A stretch of DNA of 39,666 bases from positions 1 to 39,666 of the forward strand of contig JASMLP010000070.1 of the NCBI GenBank assembly GCA_030748635.1, written 5' to 3'. Positions 17,344 to 25,792 of the stretch are shown in pieces. The translations under genes and the position numbers were made by a program. This DNA comes from Planctomycetota bacterium. GTDB taxonomy: Bacteria > Planctomycetota > JACQVV01 > JASMLP01. Position 1 is the first letter of the stretch; each line of letters starts with the position of its first letter. Below the pieces are notes generated by a model. The model worked only from the letters and a program-made list of their open reading frames with translations, searched no databases and had not been told where the DNA came from.

Positions 17344-19152
17344 TTAGCGTTTGATCGAATAGTCGACGTATCCGATCATCATTTCGTGCCACGACTGGGG
17401 TCCCCACCGGACGGTTTCTTCGGGGTTCGGGTTGGCCGGATTTTCCGGGCTGTTGTCGTACCAGGCGGTGGCTCGGACCTTCCAGCCTCGAGCGAGTTCG
17501 ATCGGTGAGCGTGGCTGGTAAGCCAGCTGCCAGTTGAAATCGTAGTGGGGGATCGAAAGGAGAGGGGTCACCTTCCCGTTGGGGAAAACCACGTCGTATC
17601 GAAACGCCTTGCCACGAATGTGCGTGTGGGGGGTGAATGCGTGGATCCGTATGTCTCGGGGGAGGAGAACTTCCGCAGTGACTTTGTGATTCGAGGCGCC
17701 GGGGGGGATCGAAAACTTGCGGTTGGCAATTCCGTATGTTTGTACTTTGTGGCGAGGCGGGCTTGAGGCAAATCGGATTCCCAGGCGGGTTTGGTCGAGC
17801 ATTTTTCGTCCACAGACGCTGTAGTGGATCTGAAAGCGGAGAATCGAACCTTTTGGCAAGAGCTTCGCGACTCCTTCTGGGTAGGTGATATGGGTTTGGC
17901 CGGGAACCATTCCGGCAAAATAGCCCTCCACTTCACCCTGGGGTTGACGGCGTCGTTTTCGGGAGGAATCTGGGCTTTCTCGCAAGAACACGAGAACATG
18001 GTGTACGACTTCGGGAGCGGTGGGCAGGATCTCGATGGCCTGAACCCATCGGTCCTTTTCAAGCCTGGTTTCGATTTCAGCGTACTTGTAGGGTACGACT
18101 CCTTCTGCCGGAATGCGCTGGGCATCGGGGATCTGGTAGATGGCGTCCGGTTTTCCGATTGCCCAGTCCGATGTGGGCCAGCTGCGAGGTTGGGGTCTTT
18201 CGGCGGGGTCTCCTTCGGGGTAGCCTTCCCGGGCCCAGGTTAGGATCGTTTCACGGTCCGAGTCCGAGAGGCTCCGGTCGTTGGTCCAGTGGCCGACCTC
18301 CTTGCTGGCAAACCAGGGAGGCATGGTTCGCAAGGTGACGACCCGGCGAATCATTCCTCGGCGCGCTTTGACATCTCTCCAGGTGAGAAGGGGGAACGGT
18401 GCGTTTTGGCCGGGTCGGTGACAGGTTTGGCAGTTCCTTTGCAGGATTCGGCTGATTTCTCGATGATACGTTGGAGTCGAAGGGGTGCGAACAACGGACG
18501 CACCAAACTCGAGTATTCACCCTGGGGCTGTGGTCGCAGGAATCGGTTGAGGACGATTTTCGAGTAGCGCCTGGACAGCATCGAGTAAATAGTGTCGACG
18601 AGGCTTGGGGAGGGTGTATCCCCGTCCGTACTGGTCATCGATCGCTCCTCGGTAGAGAAGAGTCCTCTGGGAGGAGAGGAGAAAGACATCGGTGGTACGA
18701 GTGACTCGAAGTGTACGACCGACTTCTCCTCCGGGGTTATGGGCATAGGGAGCGCCGAATCCGTAGGTGGTGATCTCTTTTTGCATCGATTCCGCGGTTT
18801 CCGAATCGTTGAGGTTGATATAGACCAATCTGACATCTTGTCGGGAAAGGTTGCTCTCTATATGGGCCAGGCGTGGGCCGTATTTTTTGGATAGAGGGCA
18901 TCCGACATCTCGAATCGCGATGACCAGAGGGCGACCCGCTGCGAGGGAGGAAAGACGTTTTTTGCGACCATCGAGAAGAGTGATTTCTAGGTCTCCGACG
19001 GTTTCGCCGATTCCAGCAACTCGGGCATCCATGATCTTGGGACCCTCCCGAATCGGGCTGGTTTCTTGGCTCCAGGTCACCGAATAGGAGAAAAACATCC
19101 AGCCTAGGGAGAAAAAGACCAAAAATCTTTTTAAGGACAAGAAGATGTTCAT
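17344..19152 (-). CDS. Predicted selenoprotein: secreted redoxin-cytochrome c-copper monooxygenase fusion (in-frame TGA = Sec212)
   Basis: Read through the TGA at 18519-18517, this is one 602-residue exported protein. Residues 1-29 are a signal peptide. Residues about 45-200 form a redoxin domain with the active-site motif GCPLSKKYGPRL (C85). TAPG-U212-IL follows at the place where, as I recall the family, homologues have a GC-x-I cysteine. A cytochrome c motif CQTCH (241-245) with the axial MPPW methionine (M277) comes next. The C-terminal half is a PHM/DBM-like type II copper monooxygenase, with HH384-385, H443, H509-x-H511 and M591/M592 matching the usual CuH and CuM ligand sets. No ATG, GTG or TTG lies between the TGA and the heme motif, and the second half has no signal peptide of its own. 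A SECIS-like hairpin follows the TGA. The alternative is a nonsense-mutated pseudogene, but no frameshift or other stop is seen. Confidence 0.85.
18474..18519 (-). promoter_or_regulatory. Predicted bacterial SECIS element with its UGA codon
   Basis: On the mRNA, UGA (18519-18517) is followed after 12 nt by GGUGCG (18504-18499), a 9-nt loop (uccguuguu) and CGCACC (18489-18484), a perfect 6-bp stem. A lower helix GAGU/ACUC (18510-18507/18477-18474) can form below an internal loop. The apical loop begins 18 nt after the UGA, the same spacing I recall for Escherichia coli fdhF. If the top G-C pair opens, the loop starts with G, as bacterial SECIS models prefer. The hairpin is seen; the SECIS function is inferred. 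Confidence 0.75.
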
Positions 19153-19238
19153 GTGGATTTGACACCCTTATAAGCGAATTACACGACCTTGGTTCCTCAT
19201 ACTATCCGAACTTTTCTCGAATCGTTTCGTTCCTTTCG

Positions 19239-19268
19239 TTGACCATCGAGGGGGAATTGGGCTAGAGT
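19239..19268 (+). promoter_or_regulatory. Putative leaderless promoter of the molybdoenzyme operon
   Basis: TTGACC (19239-19244), an 18-nt spacer and TAGAGT (19263-19268) sit just before the ATG at 19276, with 7 nt between the -10 box and the start codon. No SD is present. This implies a leaderless or nearly leaderless transcript. The 123-nt region is shared with the divergent selenoprotein gene, whose own -10 may be TATAAG near 19166-19171 (read on the minus strand). Confidence 0.5.
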
Positions 19269-19275
19269 ACCCTTC

Positions 19276-20805
19276 ATGCAACTGGGGTTCGTTATCGACC
19301 ATTCCCGGTGTATTGGCTGTCATGCCTGCACGGTGGCTTGCAAATCGGAGAACAATGTTCCACTCGGTTCGTTTCGGACCTGGGTGAAATACACCGAAAA
19401 AGGAAGCTTTCCTGCAGTTAAGCGTTCATTTGCCGTGCTCCGCTGCAATCAGTGTACACAACCACCCTGTGTCGATATCTGCCCGGTTCGGGCACTCGAG
19501 AAACGTCCCGATGGCATTATCGATGTAGATCCGGACCGATGCATTGGTTGCAAGAGTTGCTTGCAAGGGTGTCCTTACGATGCGCTTTATATCAACGAGG
19601 ATTCGGGAACGGCCGAGAAATGCCATTTTTGCGCTCACCGGACCGAAGTGGGTTTGGCCCCTGCCTGCGCGGTGGTTTGTCCGACCGAAGCCATCATTCC
19701 CGGGGATGTTCACGATCCGGGGGGAGTGCTCGGACAGTTACGCGAGGAATATGATCTCCAGGTTCGCAAGCCCGAAGCGGAGACGGGGCCGAATGTTTTC
19801 TACCGCGAGGTGGATTCGGCCGGGATTTCTCCTCAAGAGACCAGCGGCGCAACGGGGTATCATTGGGCCGAGCGTCAGGGAGGGTCGCCTCTACGGGCGG
19901 AACTTTTCGAGGCTCTCGAGGATCGAGCGGAAGCCCGTACGGTGTACGATGTCGATCATGCACCGGCATGGGGCTGGAAGGTCAGTGCCTATCTTTTTAC
20001 CAAGTCCATTTCGGGTGGCGCCTGGCTGGTGTTTTTGCCTTTTTTCTTGGGGTGGATGTCTTTGGGAACGGTCGATTCACGTCTTTTCTCCCTGATGGCA
20101 GCATCTCTGGGTTTGCTCTTTTTGGGTTTGACTACGGTGTTGCTCGTGGCTGATTTACGCCGTCCGAGTCGTTTTCTCTACGTTGTTTTCAAAGCGAACT
20201 GGACCTCTTGGCTTTCTCGGGGTGCTCTGGCCTTGATGGGGTATGGGGGGTTGCTCACAGCGGTTATGGCGCTTGGTTTTTTGAAACAGTCGTTGCCGAC
20301 CGGACTGGCTCTTGTGACCGGGTTTGCCGGGGCCATGTGTGCCATGTATACCGCCTGGCTGTTTGGTCAGGCCAAGGGCCGTGTTTTTTGGTTACGTCGA
20401 GGTTTGGCGGCGCATCTTTTTGCGCAGGCGATGGTTGCCGGGGCCGCTTCGTGTCTTGTGGTGGTCTCGGTATCTGGTTGGGATTCAGTTTTAATGGTCG
20501 GCCTTGCTCGGTTGCTTCAGGGGTCGCTGGGAATTCACCTCGTTCTGACTTTGTTCGAAGCGCGGATGGCTCCTCGAGGTCGAGAGGCTGAATATGCTCG
20601 GGTGGCTCGACTGGTCTCTCACGGTCCCTATGCACGAAGGCACTGGGGAGTTGGGATTTTACTGGGAGGGATCTTGCCGGGGGTGGTGTTGTGTTTGTCG
20701 GTCACTCCGTTGATAGGGGTGGTGGCTGGATTGGCCGCTCTGGTCGGTCTTGCAAGCGAGGAAGATGTTCTGGTACGCGCCGGCCAGGCTTTGCCGATCA
20801 GTTAG
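19276..20805 (+). CDS. Fused iron-sulfur (B) and NrfD/DmsC-type membrane (C) subunit of a molybdoenzyme complex
   Basis: This 509-residue protein joins two subunits that are normally separate. Residues 1-190 are a DmsB/PsrB/SoeB-like ferredoxin with four [4Fe-4S] sites: C12/C15/C18/C22, C57/C60/C65/C69, C89/C92/C95/C99 and C116/C119/C131/C135. After a linker, residues from about 230 on form an NrfD/DmsC-type quinone-linked anchor with about eight membrane helices. It passes electrons between the membrane quinone pool and the molybdopterin subunit encoded 10 nt downstream. No signal peptide is present, so the Fe-S part should face the cytoplasm. The pairing resembles the cytoplasmic sulfite dehydrogenase SoeABC, with polysulfide or thiosulfate reductases as alternatives. 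The B-C order in one chain is uncommon. Confidence 0.88.
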   Translation: MQLGFVIDHSRCIGCHACTVACKSENNVPLGSFRTWVKYTEKGSFPAVKRSFAVLRCNQCTQPPCVDICPVRALEKRPDGIIDVDPDRCIGCKSCLQGCPYDALYINEDSGTAEKCHFCAHRTEVGLAPACAVVCPTEAIIPGDVHDPGGVLGQLREEYDLQVRKPEAETGPNVFYREVDSAGISPQETSGATGYHWAERQGGSPLRAELFEALEDRAEARTVYDVDHAPAWGWKVSAYLFTKSISGGAWLVFLPFFLGWMSLGTVDSRLFSLMAASLGLLFLGLTTVLLVADLRRPSRFLYVVFKANWTSWLSRGALALMGYGGLLTAVMALGFLKQSLPTGLALVTGFAGAMCAMYTAWLFGQAKGRVFWLRRGLAAHLFAQAMVAGAASCLVVVSVSGWDSVLMVGLARLLQGSLGIHLVLTLFEARMAPRGREAEYARVARLVSHGPYARRHWGVGILLGGILPGVVLCLSVTPLIGVVAGLAALVGLASEEDVLVRAGQALPIS

Positions 20806-20815
20806 GGGAGAAACG

Positions 20816-23557
20816 ATGAGTGATGCAAAGCGGCCTGCTGGAAATTCTATTGGACGAACGACCCCCTGGGAGTTGGCCGTCGGTCCTCCACCGGAATCTT
20901 GGGATGATTGGGTTGAGCTCGACCCAGATGCCTGGCCCAAGCGCCGTGAGATTCACTATGCGTGCATTCCGACCATCTGCTTTAACTGCGAGTCGGGTTG
21001 TGGACTGCTGGCCTTCGTAAACAAGGAGACCGGAGAGGTTCGCAAGTTCGAAGGGAATCCGGTACATCCTGGCAGTCGAGGTCGGACCTGTGCGAAGGGG
21101 CCTGCAACGTTGAATCAAATCCAGGATCCTGAGCGAATCATGGGGCCGCTAAAACGTTCGGGTCCGAGGGGGTCGGGACAGTTCGAACCGGTTTCCTGGG
21201 CGGATGCACTGGCGGAGATCGGAGGACGGATTCGGAGTGCTTTCGATGAGGATCGACACGATGAGGTGATGTATCACGTGGGTCGCCCGGGGGATGATCA
21301 TTTCGTGATGAGGATGCTCAGCGCCTGGGGAATCGACGGCCATAACAGCCACACAAATGTTTGTAGCGGAGCGGCGCGACTCGGTTACCAGCTCTGGTTT
21401 GGAGCTGATCGACCCTCACCGGATTTTTCTGAGGCTCGTTTCATTTTACTTCTATCGGCTCATCTGGAGACCGGGCACTACTTCAACCCGCATGCCCAGA
21501 GGATTGTCGAAGCGTCGGAGGAGGGCGCGAGGATCGGAGTGCTCGATACTCGACTTTCGAATACGGCAAGTCGAGCGGATCTTTGGATTTCACCCTGGCC
21601 TGGAAGTGAGGCGTCCCTTCTGCTGGGAGTGGCTCATCGACTTCTTTCCACCGGGCAGTACGACGCGGATTTTGTCCGCAGATGGGTGAACTGGGAGGAC
21701 TTTCTGGAAGCCAGAGATGCTGGTGGAGAAGGAACGTTCGAGCGTTTTATCGAGCGGATGGTGGAGGAGTACGCCTGTTTCACTCCGGAGTTTGTGGCTC
21801 AGGAATGCCGTATTCCGGTCGATACGGTTGACCGCTTGTCCGAGGAAATTGTTCGAGCGGGGAGTCGTTTCGCCAGTCATTTGTGGCGAAATGCGGCTAG
21901 TGGAAATCTGGGTGGGTGGCAGATTGCGAGGGCTCTGTTGCTGCTTCATGCACTGACAGGAAGTATCGGAACCCCAGGTGGCGTCAACCCCAACAAGTGG
22001 GACAAGTTCGTTCCCAAACCGAGCCTGATTCCTCCGGCGATTGAGCGATGGAATGAGCTCATCTGGCCCAAGGAATATCCCCTATCTCATTATGAGATGA
22101 GCTTTTTGTTGCCTCACCTTCTGCGAGATCAGGGGAAACAAATTGATACCTATTTTACGCGTGTGTACAACCCCGTCTGGACCAACCCGGATGGAGCTTC
22201 CTGGATCGAGATGCTCGAAGATGAGGAGCGGGTGGGTTGTCATGTTGCACTGACTCCAATCTGGTCGGAGACCGCTCAGTGGGCCGATTTTGTTCTGCCC
22301 ATGGGCCTTGGCCCCGAGCGTCACGATCTGATGAGTCAAGAGACGCATGCGGGGACCTGGGTCGGCTTTCGACAACCGGTGGGTCGGGAGTGGAATCGAC
22401 GCCGAGGCATCGTGGATGACACGACACGTGATGGGAATCCGGGAGAGGTTTGGGAGGAGGCGGAGTTCTGGATCGCCTTGACTTGGGAAATCGATCCGGA
22501 TGGATCGCTGGGTATCCGGGAGTATTTCGAGTCCAAAGAGCGTCCGGGAGAGCCGGTTTCGATGGATGAGTACTACGCCGATATTTTCGAAAATTCGGTT
22601 CCGGGTTTACCAGAGGCTTCGCGTGAACATGGGCTTGAACCGCTGGAATACATGCGTCGGCACGGGGCGTTCGAGGTGCCTTATGGGGGAGTGCGGCGCT
22701 ATGAGGAGTCTGTAGGGGACGACGAGGCCGGGGTCGAGGGAGCAGAAGGAGAAAAGTGGACGGGATTCCCGACCCCGAGTCGTCGACTAGAGTTCTTTTC
22801 ACCGACTCTTGACGAGTGGGGATATGCAGAGGAGGCGTTGCCTGGATATGTCCGCTCCCATATCCATTGGAGAGAACTCGACGAGGGTCGTGGCGAGATG
22901 GTTTTATTACCTACATTTCGTCTTCCCACCTTGATTCACACTCGTTCGGGAAATGCGAAGTGGCTTCAAGAAATTTCTCATACGAACCCGTTGTGGGTTC
23001 ATCCGGAGGATGCTACTCGGCGTAACATAGAGAATGGCGGTCTGGTGCGTGTTTCGACCGCAATCGGTCACTTCGTTTTGCGGGCCTGGATTACCGAAGG
23101 AATCCACCCTGGGATCGTAGCGGCAAGTCACCACGTAGGTCGCTGGCGAATGAATCGGTCGATCGGTGGACAGCTACTTTCCAGTTCCTTGGTCGAGATC
23201 GAGCGTGGGGAGGGAACGTTCCTGTTCCGACAGGTCCAAGGGGTCGGTCCATTCGAGAGTGAAGATCCAGATACGAGTCGTATCTGGTGGAATGAGGTCG
23301 GTGTAAACCAGAACCTCACGTTTCCTGTTCAACCCGATCCGATCAGTGGGATGCATTGCTGGCACCAAAAAGTGACAGTGAGTCCCGCTGTCGAGGGAGA
23401 TCGCTACGGAGATATTTTCGTGGATACGAGACTTTCGGTCGAGAATTATGAAAAATGGCGCTCTAAGACCCAGCCGGCTCCGGGGCCCGGCGGTCTTCGT
23501 CGTCCTCTGTGGCTGAATCGGCCGATGCATCCGGTTGAGTCGGCATATCGGATGTGA
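20816..23557 (+). CDS. Molybdopterin oxidoreductase catalytic subunit, SoeA/PsrA-like
   Basis: This 913-residue DMSO-reductase-family subunit binds one [4Fe-4S] cluster (C55, C58, C62, C92) and the molybdenum bis-pterin cofactor. The Mo ligand is probably C183 in SHTNVCSGAARLG; cysteine rather than selenocysteine occupies that position. Segments such as YHVGRPGDDHF, GIDGHNSHTNVC and LLSAHLETGHYFNPHAQRI resemble SoeA, a sulfite-oxidising enzyme of the cytoplasmic face, and related polysulfide/thiosulfate enzymes. The mature N-terminus lacks a twin-arginine signal, which fits a cytoplasmic location. The start ATG 20816 has GGGGAG just upstream; an in-frame ATG further 5' lies inside the previous gene and is unlikely. 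The substrate is inferred, not shown. Confidence 0.88.
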   Translation: MSDAKRPAGNSIGRTTPWELAVGPPPESWDDWVELDPDAWPKRREIHYACIPTICFNCESGCGLLAFVNKETGEVRKFEGNPVHPGSRGRTCAKGPATLNQIQDPERIMGPLKRSGPRGSGQFEPVSWADALAEIGGRIRSAFDEDRHDEVMYHVGRPGDDHFVMRMLSAWGIDGHNSHTNVCSGAARLGYQLWFGADRPSPDFSEARFILLLSAHLETGHYFNPHAQRIVEASEEGARIGVLDTRLSNTASRADLWISPWPGSEASLLLGVAHRLLSTGQYDADFVRRWVNWEDFLEARDAGGEGTFERFIERMVEEYACFTPEFVAQECRIPVDTVDRLSEEIVRAGSRFASHLWRNAASGNLGGWQIARALLLLHALTGSIGTPGGVNPNKWDKFVPKPSLIPPAIERWNELIWPKEYPLSHYEMSFLLPHLLRDQGKQIDTYFTRVYNPVWTNPDGASWIEMLEDEERVGCHVALTPIWSETAQWADFVLPMGLGPERHDLMSQETHAGTWVGFRQPVGREWNRRRGIVDDTTRDGNPGEVWEEAEFWIALTWEIDPDGSLGIREYFESKERPGEPVSMDEYYADIFENSVPGLPEASREHGLEPLEYMRRHGAFEVPYGGVRRYEESVGDDEAGVEGAEGEKWTGFPTPSRRLEFFSPTLDEWGYAEEALPGYVRSHIHWRELDEGRGEMVLLPTFRLPTLIHTRSGNAKWLQEISHTNPLWVHPEDATRRNIENGGLVRVSTAIGHFVLRAWITEGIHPGIVAASHHVGRWRMNRSIGGQLLSSSLVEIERGEGTFLFRQVQGVGPFESEDPDTSRIWWNEVGVNQNLTFPVQPDPISGMHCWHQKVTVSPAVEGDRYGDIFVDTRLSVENYEKWRSKTQPAPGPGGLRRPLWLNRPMHPVESAYRM

Positions 23558-23582
23558 GATCGGATTGAGCGTGGGCTGGTTC

Positions 23583-24536
23583 ATGAAACGGAAAAAATCT
23601 CGAAACGATTTGAGAAACACGACCCCAAAAAGGCCGGACAGAAGTTGTTCGGGAGCGTTCGAATTCTTTTTCAGCGTGGTTTCTCTTTCTGTACTTCTGG
23701 GTGGGGTAGGTTGGGGACAAGCTGAAACGAATCTGCTGAAACTGAATCGTCCGTCTCGCTATTCGCTCGGACAGTTTTTCGAGTTCTCCGAATTCGAAGA
23801 GAAGACTCAATATGTCATGCGGAATGAATTGATGGTGGGGCTTCATCCCAAGCTCGACCTCAAGCTAAGTTTTCCGAGTGTTTTGCACCAGCGAGTTCGA
23901 CATGTTCTCGATGAAACGAGTGGATTCGATCGCAATGTAGATATCTACGGCACCGGGGATGTCTCGATCGGTCTGCACGGAACTTTGCTACGTCGAATGA
24001 AGCCTACCGGTCAACGAGTCGCTGTGATTCTCGAGGTGGTACTCCCCACAGGTGTCGATGACAAGAAAGAGTTTTTTGTACGAATGGATCGACGCAAGCA
24101 ACTGGGGAGCGGCGCCTTTGGCTTTCGGGGGGGATTTGCCAATGTCATCGAGCGTGATCGACATCACCTGTCGACGTCGGTGTATTATCAGCACTGGACT
24201 CGGCACGAAGAGATCCGTTTGGGACCTTCCCTGCATGTAGATGCGGGATACAGTTATCGATTTCTTCCGGTCTTGAATGACCCTACCGGTTCCGAGTTGG
24301 AGCTACGAGGGGTCGTCGAGGTCGCCTCTTCGTATCGTTGGTCGAGTTTGAATGCGGCGGGACGCTGGCTCAAGGATGAAGGGCCCGAGGTGTGGATCAA
24401 GCCCGGATTCGAGGTCAAACCGTCAGGGGGAATGAAGATATTGGCCAGGGTTTCACTGCCGGTTTGTCAGGACCGTGAGGATGAACTGGGTGAACGCCGT
24501 TGGGGCGCTACGTTCGGCATTCAGTTCGATTTCTGA
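23583..24536 (+). CDS. Outer-membrane beta-barrel protein (MetA-pathway/transporter-like)
   Basis: This 317-residue protein has a basic N-terminus, a hydrophobic signal segment ending near GWGQA-E, and a C-terminal aromatic residue (FGIQFDF) typical of outer-membrane barrels. Alternating patterns such as LMVGLHPKLDLKLSFP, RVAVILEVVLPTG and HLSTSVYYQHWTRH look like amphipathic beta strands. It resembles the 'transporter' barrels related to phenol MetA-pathway proteins; the assignment is loose. I chose ATG 23583 over an upstream in-frame ATG that overlaps the molybdoenzyme gene. It lies 25 nt after that gene and is probably co-transcribed, perhaps giving the substrate a route across the outer membrane. 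Confidence 0.65.
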   Translation: MKRKKSRNDLRNTTPKRPDRSCSGAFEFFFSVVSLSVLLGGVGWGQAETNLLKLNRPSRYSLGQFFEFSEFEEKTQYVMRNELMVGLHPKLDLKLSFPSVLHQRVRHVLDETSGFDRNVDIYGTGDVSIGLHGTLLRRMKPTGQRVAVILEVVLPTGVDDKKEFFVRMDRRKQLGSGAFGFRGGFANVIERDRHHLSTSVYYQHWTRHEEIRLGPSLHVDAGYSYRFLPVLNDPTGSELELRGVVEVASSYRWSSLNAAGRWLKDEGPEVWIKPGFEVKPSGGMKILARVSLPVCQDREDELGERRWGATFGIQFDF

Positions 24537-24551
24537 GGAGATCGAGCCCTG

Positions 24552-24579
24552 TTCGTGACCGAAATTTCGGTGTCACGAA
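24552..24579. repeat. Inverted repeat between convergent genes
   Basis: TTCGTGAC (24552-24559) pairs with GTCACGAA (24572-24579), and the inside (CGAAATTTCG) is itself self-complementary. The element lies between the barrel gene and the convergent TraB-family gene. It has no T-tract on the plus strand. It may help end the plus-strand transcript. Confidence 0.4.
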
Positions 24580-24581
24580 TG

Positions 24582-24621
24582 AAAAAAAGGCCCCGATCCT
24601 CAGTTTTGAAGGATCGGGGCC
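24582..24621 (-). terminator. Rho-independent terminator of the smpB/TraB operon
   Basis: Read on the minus strand, GGCCCCGATCCT (24621-24610), a 9-nt loop and AGGATCGGGGCC (24600-24589) make a perfect 12-bp stem. It is followed at once by seven T residues (24588-24582). It begins 24 nt after the stop of the TraB-family lipoprotein gene. Confidence 0.92.
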
Positions 24622-24645
24622 AACGAATAGCTTCTTCGATTTCTG

Positions 24646-25722
24646 TTAGCGCTTGGAGTTCATTTTCCAAGCTTTGTACCAGCTTTTATCGACCGGCTGG
24701 TATCCCATTTTGGCGAGACGTTCTTCGAAATCGGGCAGATGGGCCGCACCGTAAAAAATACTGATGGTGCTCGGCTTATTGCCACTTTCGTGACTGCCGA
24801 TGTGTTCTTTGAGAACCTTGATGACAAACTCGTTGCGAATCTCGACGATGTAGGCGGAATAGAACTCGACAACCTCGATCAGAAGGTCAAAGAGTTTGGC
24901 GGCGCGAGTGATGGCCTCGATTCCGGTTTGACGTCCGAGTTCTTCGGCTTGTCTTTTCATGGACACGAAGAGTTGTTTGTACTGATCCGCGGAGAATTCT
25001 TCCGTAGCGGTCATCTGAGTGGCTTGACCGTGTTTGATCGCATCTTCGATCCGGCGACGACGAATGTCGCTGGGCAAGCTTCGCTTCAGAGCCAGGACTT
25101 TGTGTAGGGCATCAAATGCTTCGGCCATCATTTTCTGCTGGCTACTCATTTCGGACTGTCCACCGGAAAATCCGAAGCGGAGAGGAAACTCCGAGGGAAA
25201 ACGCTTGCCGTGATCTTTCGAGTAGGTTTCGATCGCTTGTTGCAAACCGTCTCGTTCCGTGGCCAGATCGACCTGAATCCAGTTTGGGCCGGGTTGATAA
25301 CGAAGTGCGGACACCTGGGGTGCGGTCCCCATCATTTCCGCGGTCAATCGCCATTGAGAGGAAACCATCGGAAAGATTTTTCCCTCACCGGGCCCCACGC
25401 CTTCGTAGAGGACCAGGTCCGAGTCGTCCAGAACATCCTGGAGTTCCCGGTAGTAGTCGGCGTCACCGATGTGGACCACTCCGACGAGGCGGATGGTAAC
25501 CGGAGACCCTTCTTTGCGGTAATCCGCAACGGCGATTTCAAAGTCGCCAGCGACATCGTCATAGCCGTCATAGCGAACGAATCCTCCCATGCCCTCTTTC
25601 CATTTGGACTGGGTGCCGGGGGTTTCTACTTCGTGTCGGTATTGTACCGGTCCGCCACACCCGATCAGGATCGGGGTCAGGACGGCGGCCAAGAACAAGG
25701 TGGTGGCCGTTTTCAATCTCAT
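24646..25722 (-). CDS. TraB/GumN-family lipoprotein
   Basis: This 358-residue protein starts with a lipoprotein signal ending in the lipobox LIGC, so it is probably anchored in a membrane by its N-terminal cysteine. The TraB family marks are the early IRLVGVVHIGDADYYREL, the LYEGVG glutamate, and the late ISIFYGAAHLPDFEERL. The family shares a Tiki-like metalloprotease fold with two GxxH motifs (VGVVHIG and YGAAHLP here), so a metal-dependent peptidase activity is possible but not shown. The start at 25722 is fixed by AGGAG (25731-25735); a longer frame would run into smpB. The gene is last in its operon and ends at a strong terminator. Confidence 0.82.
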   Translation of the reverse strand: MRLKTATTLFLAAVLTPILIGCGGPVQYRHEVETPGTQSKWKEGMGGFVRYDGYDDVAGDFEIAVADYRKEGSPVTIRLVGVVHIGDADYYRELQDVLDDSDLVLYEGVGPGEGKIFPMVSSQWRLTAEMMGTAPQVSALRYQPGPNWIQVDLATERDGLQQAIETYSKDHGKRFPSEFPLRFGFSGGQSEMSSQQKMMAEAFDALHKVLALKRSLPSDIRRRRIEDAIKHGQATQMTATEEFSADQYKQLFVSMKRQAEELGRQTGIEAITRAAKLFDLLIEVVEFYSAYIVEIRNEFVIKVLKEHIGSHESGNKPSTISIFYGAAHLPDFEERLAKMGYQPVDKSWYKAWKMNSKR

Positions 25723-25792
25723 GGTTTGAACTCCTGTAAGTTGGTTGTCGTATTCTTTTGTTTGGTTTGGAAAAAGTAGGGAGAAGAAGTGG

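Noticed and set aside
17344-18354. A separate gene starting at ATG 18354 for the monooxygenase half
   Set aside because: That ATG lies inside the cytochrome c domain, after the CxxCH motif, and would give an exported-type domain with no signal peptide and no heme. Read-through from 19152 explains the whole region better.
18517-18519. Frameshift or simple pseudogene as the cause of the split
   Set aside because: Both halves are in the same frame, no other stop or indel is seen in 602 codons, and all catalytic motifs are intact. Plain nonsense mutation cannot be fully excluded, but the SECIS-like hairpin and SelB argue against it.
20816-23557. Selenocysteine at the molybdenum ligand
   Set aside because: The ligand position is encoded as cysteine (C183) and the gene has no in-frame TGA before its natural end.
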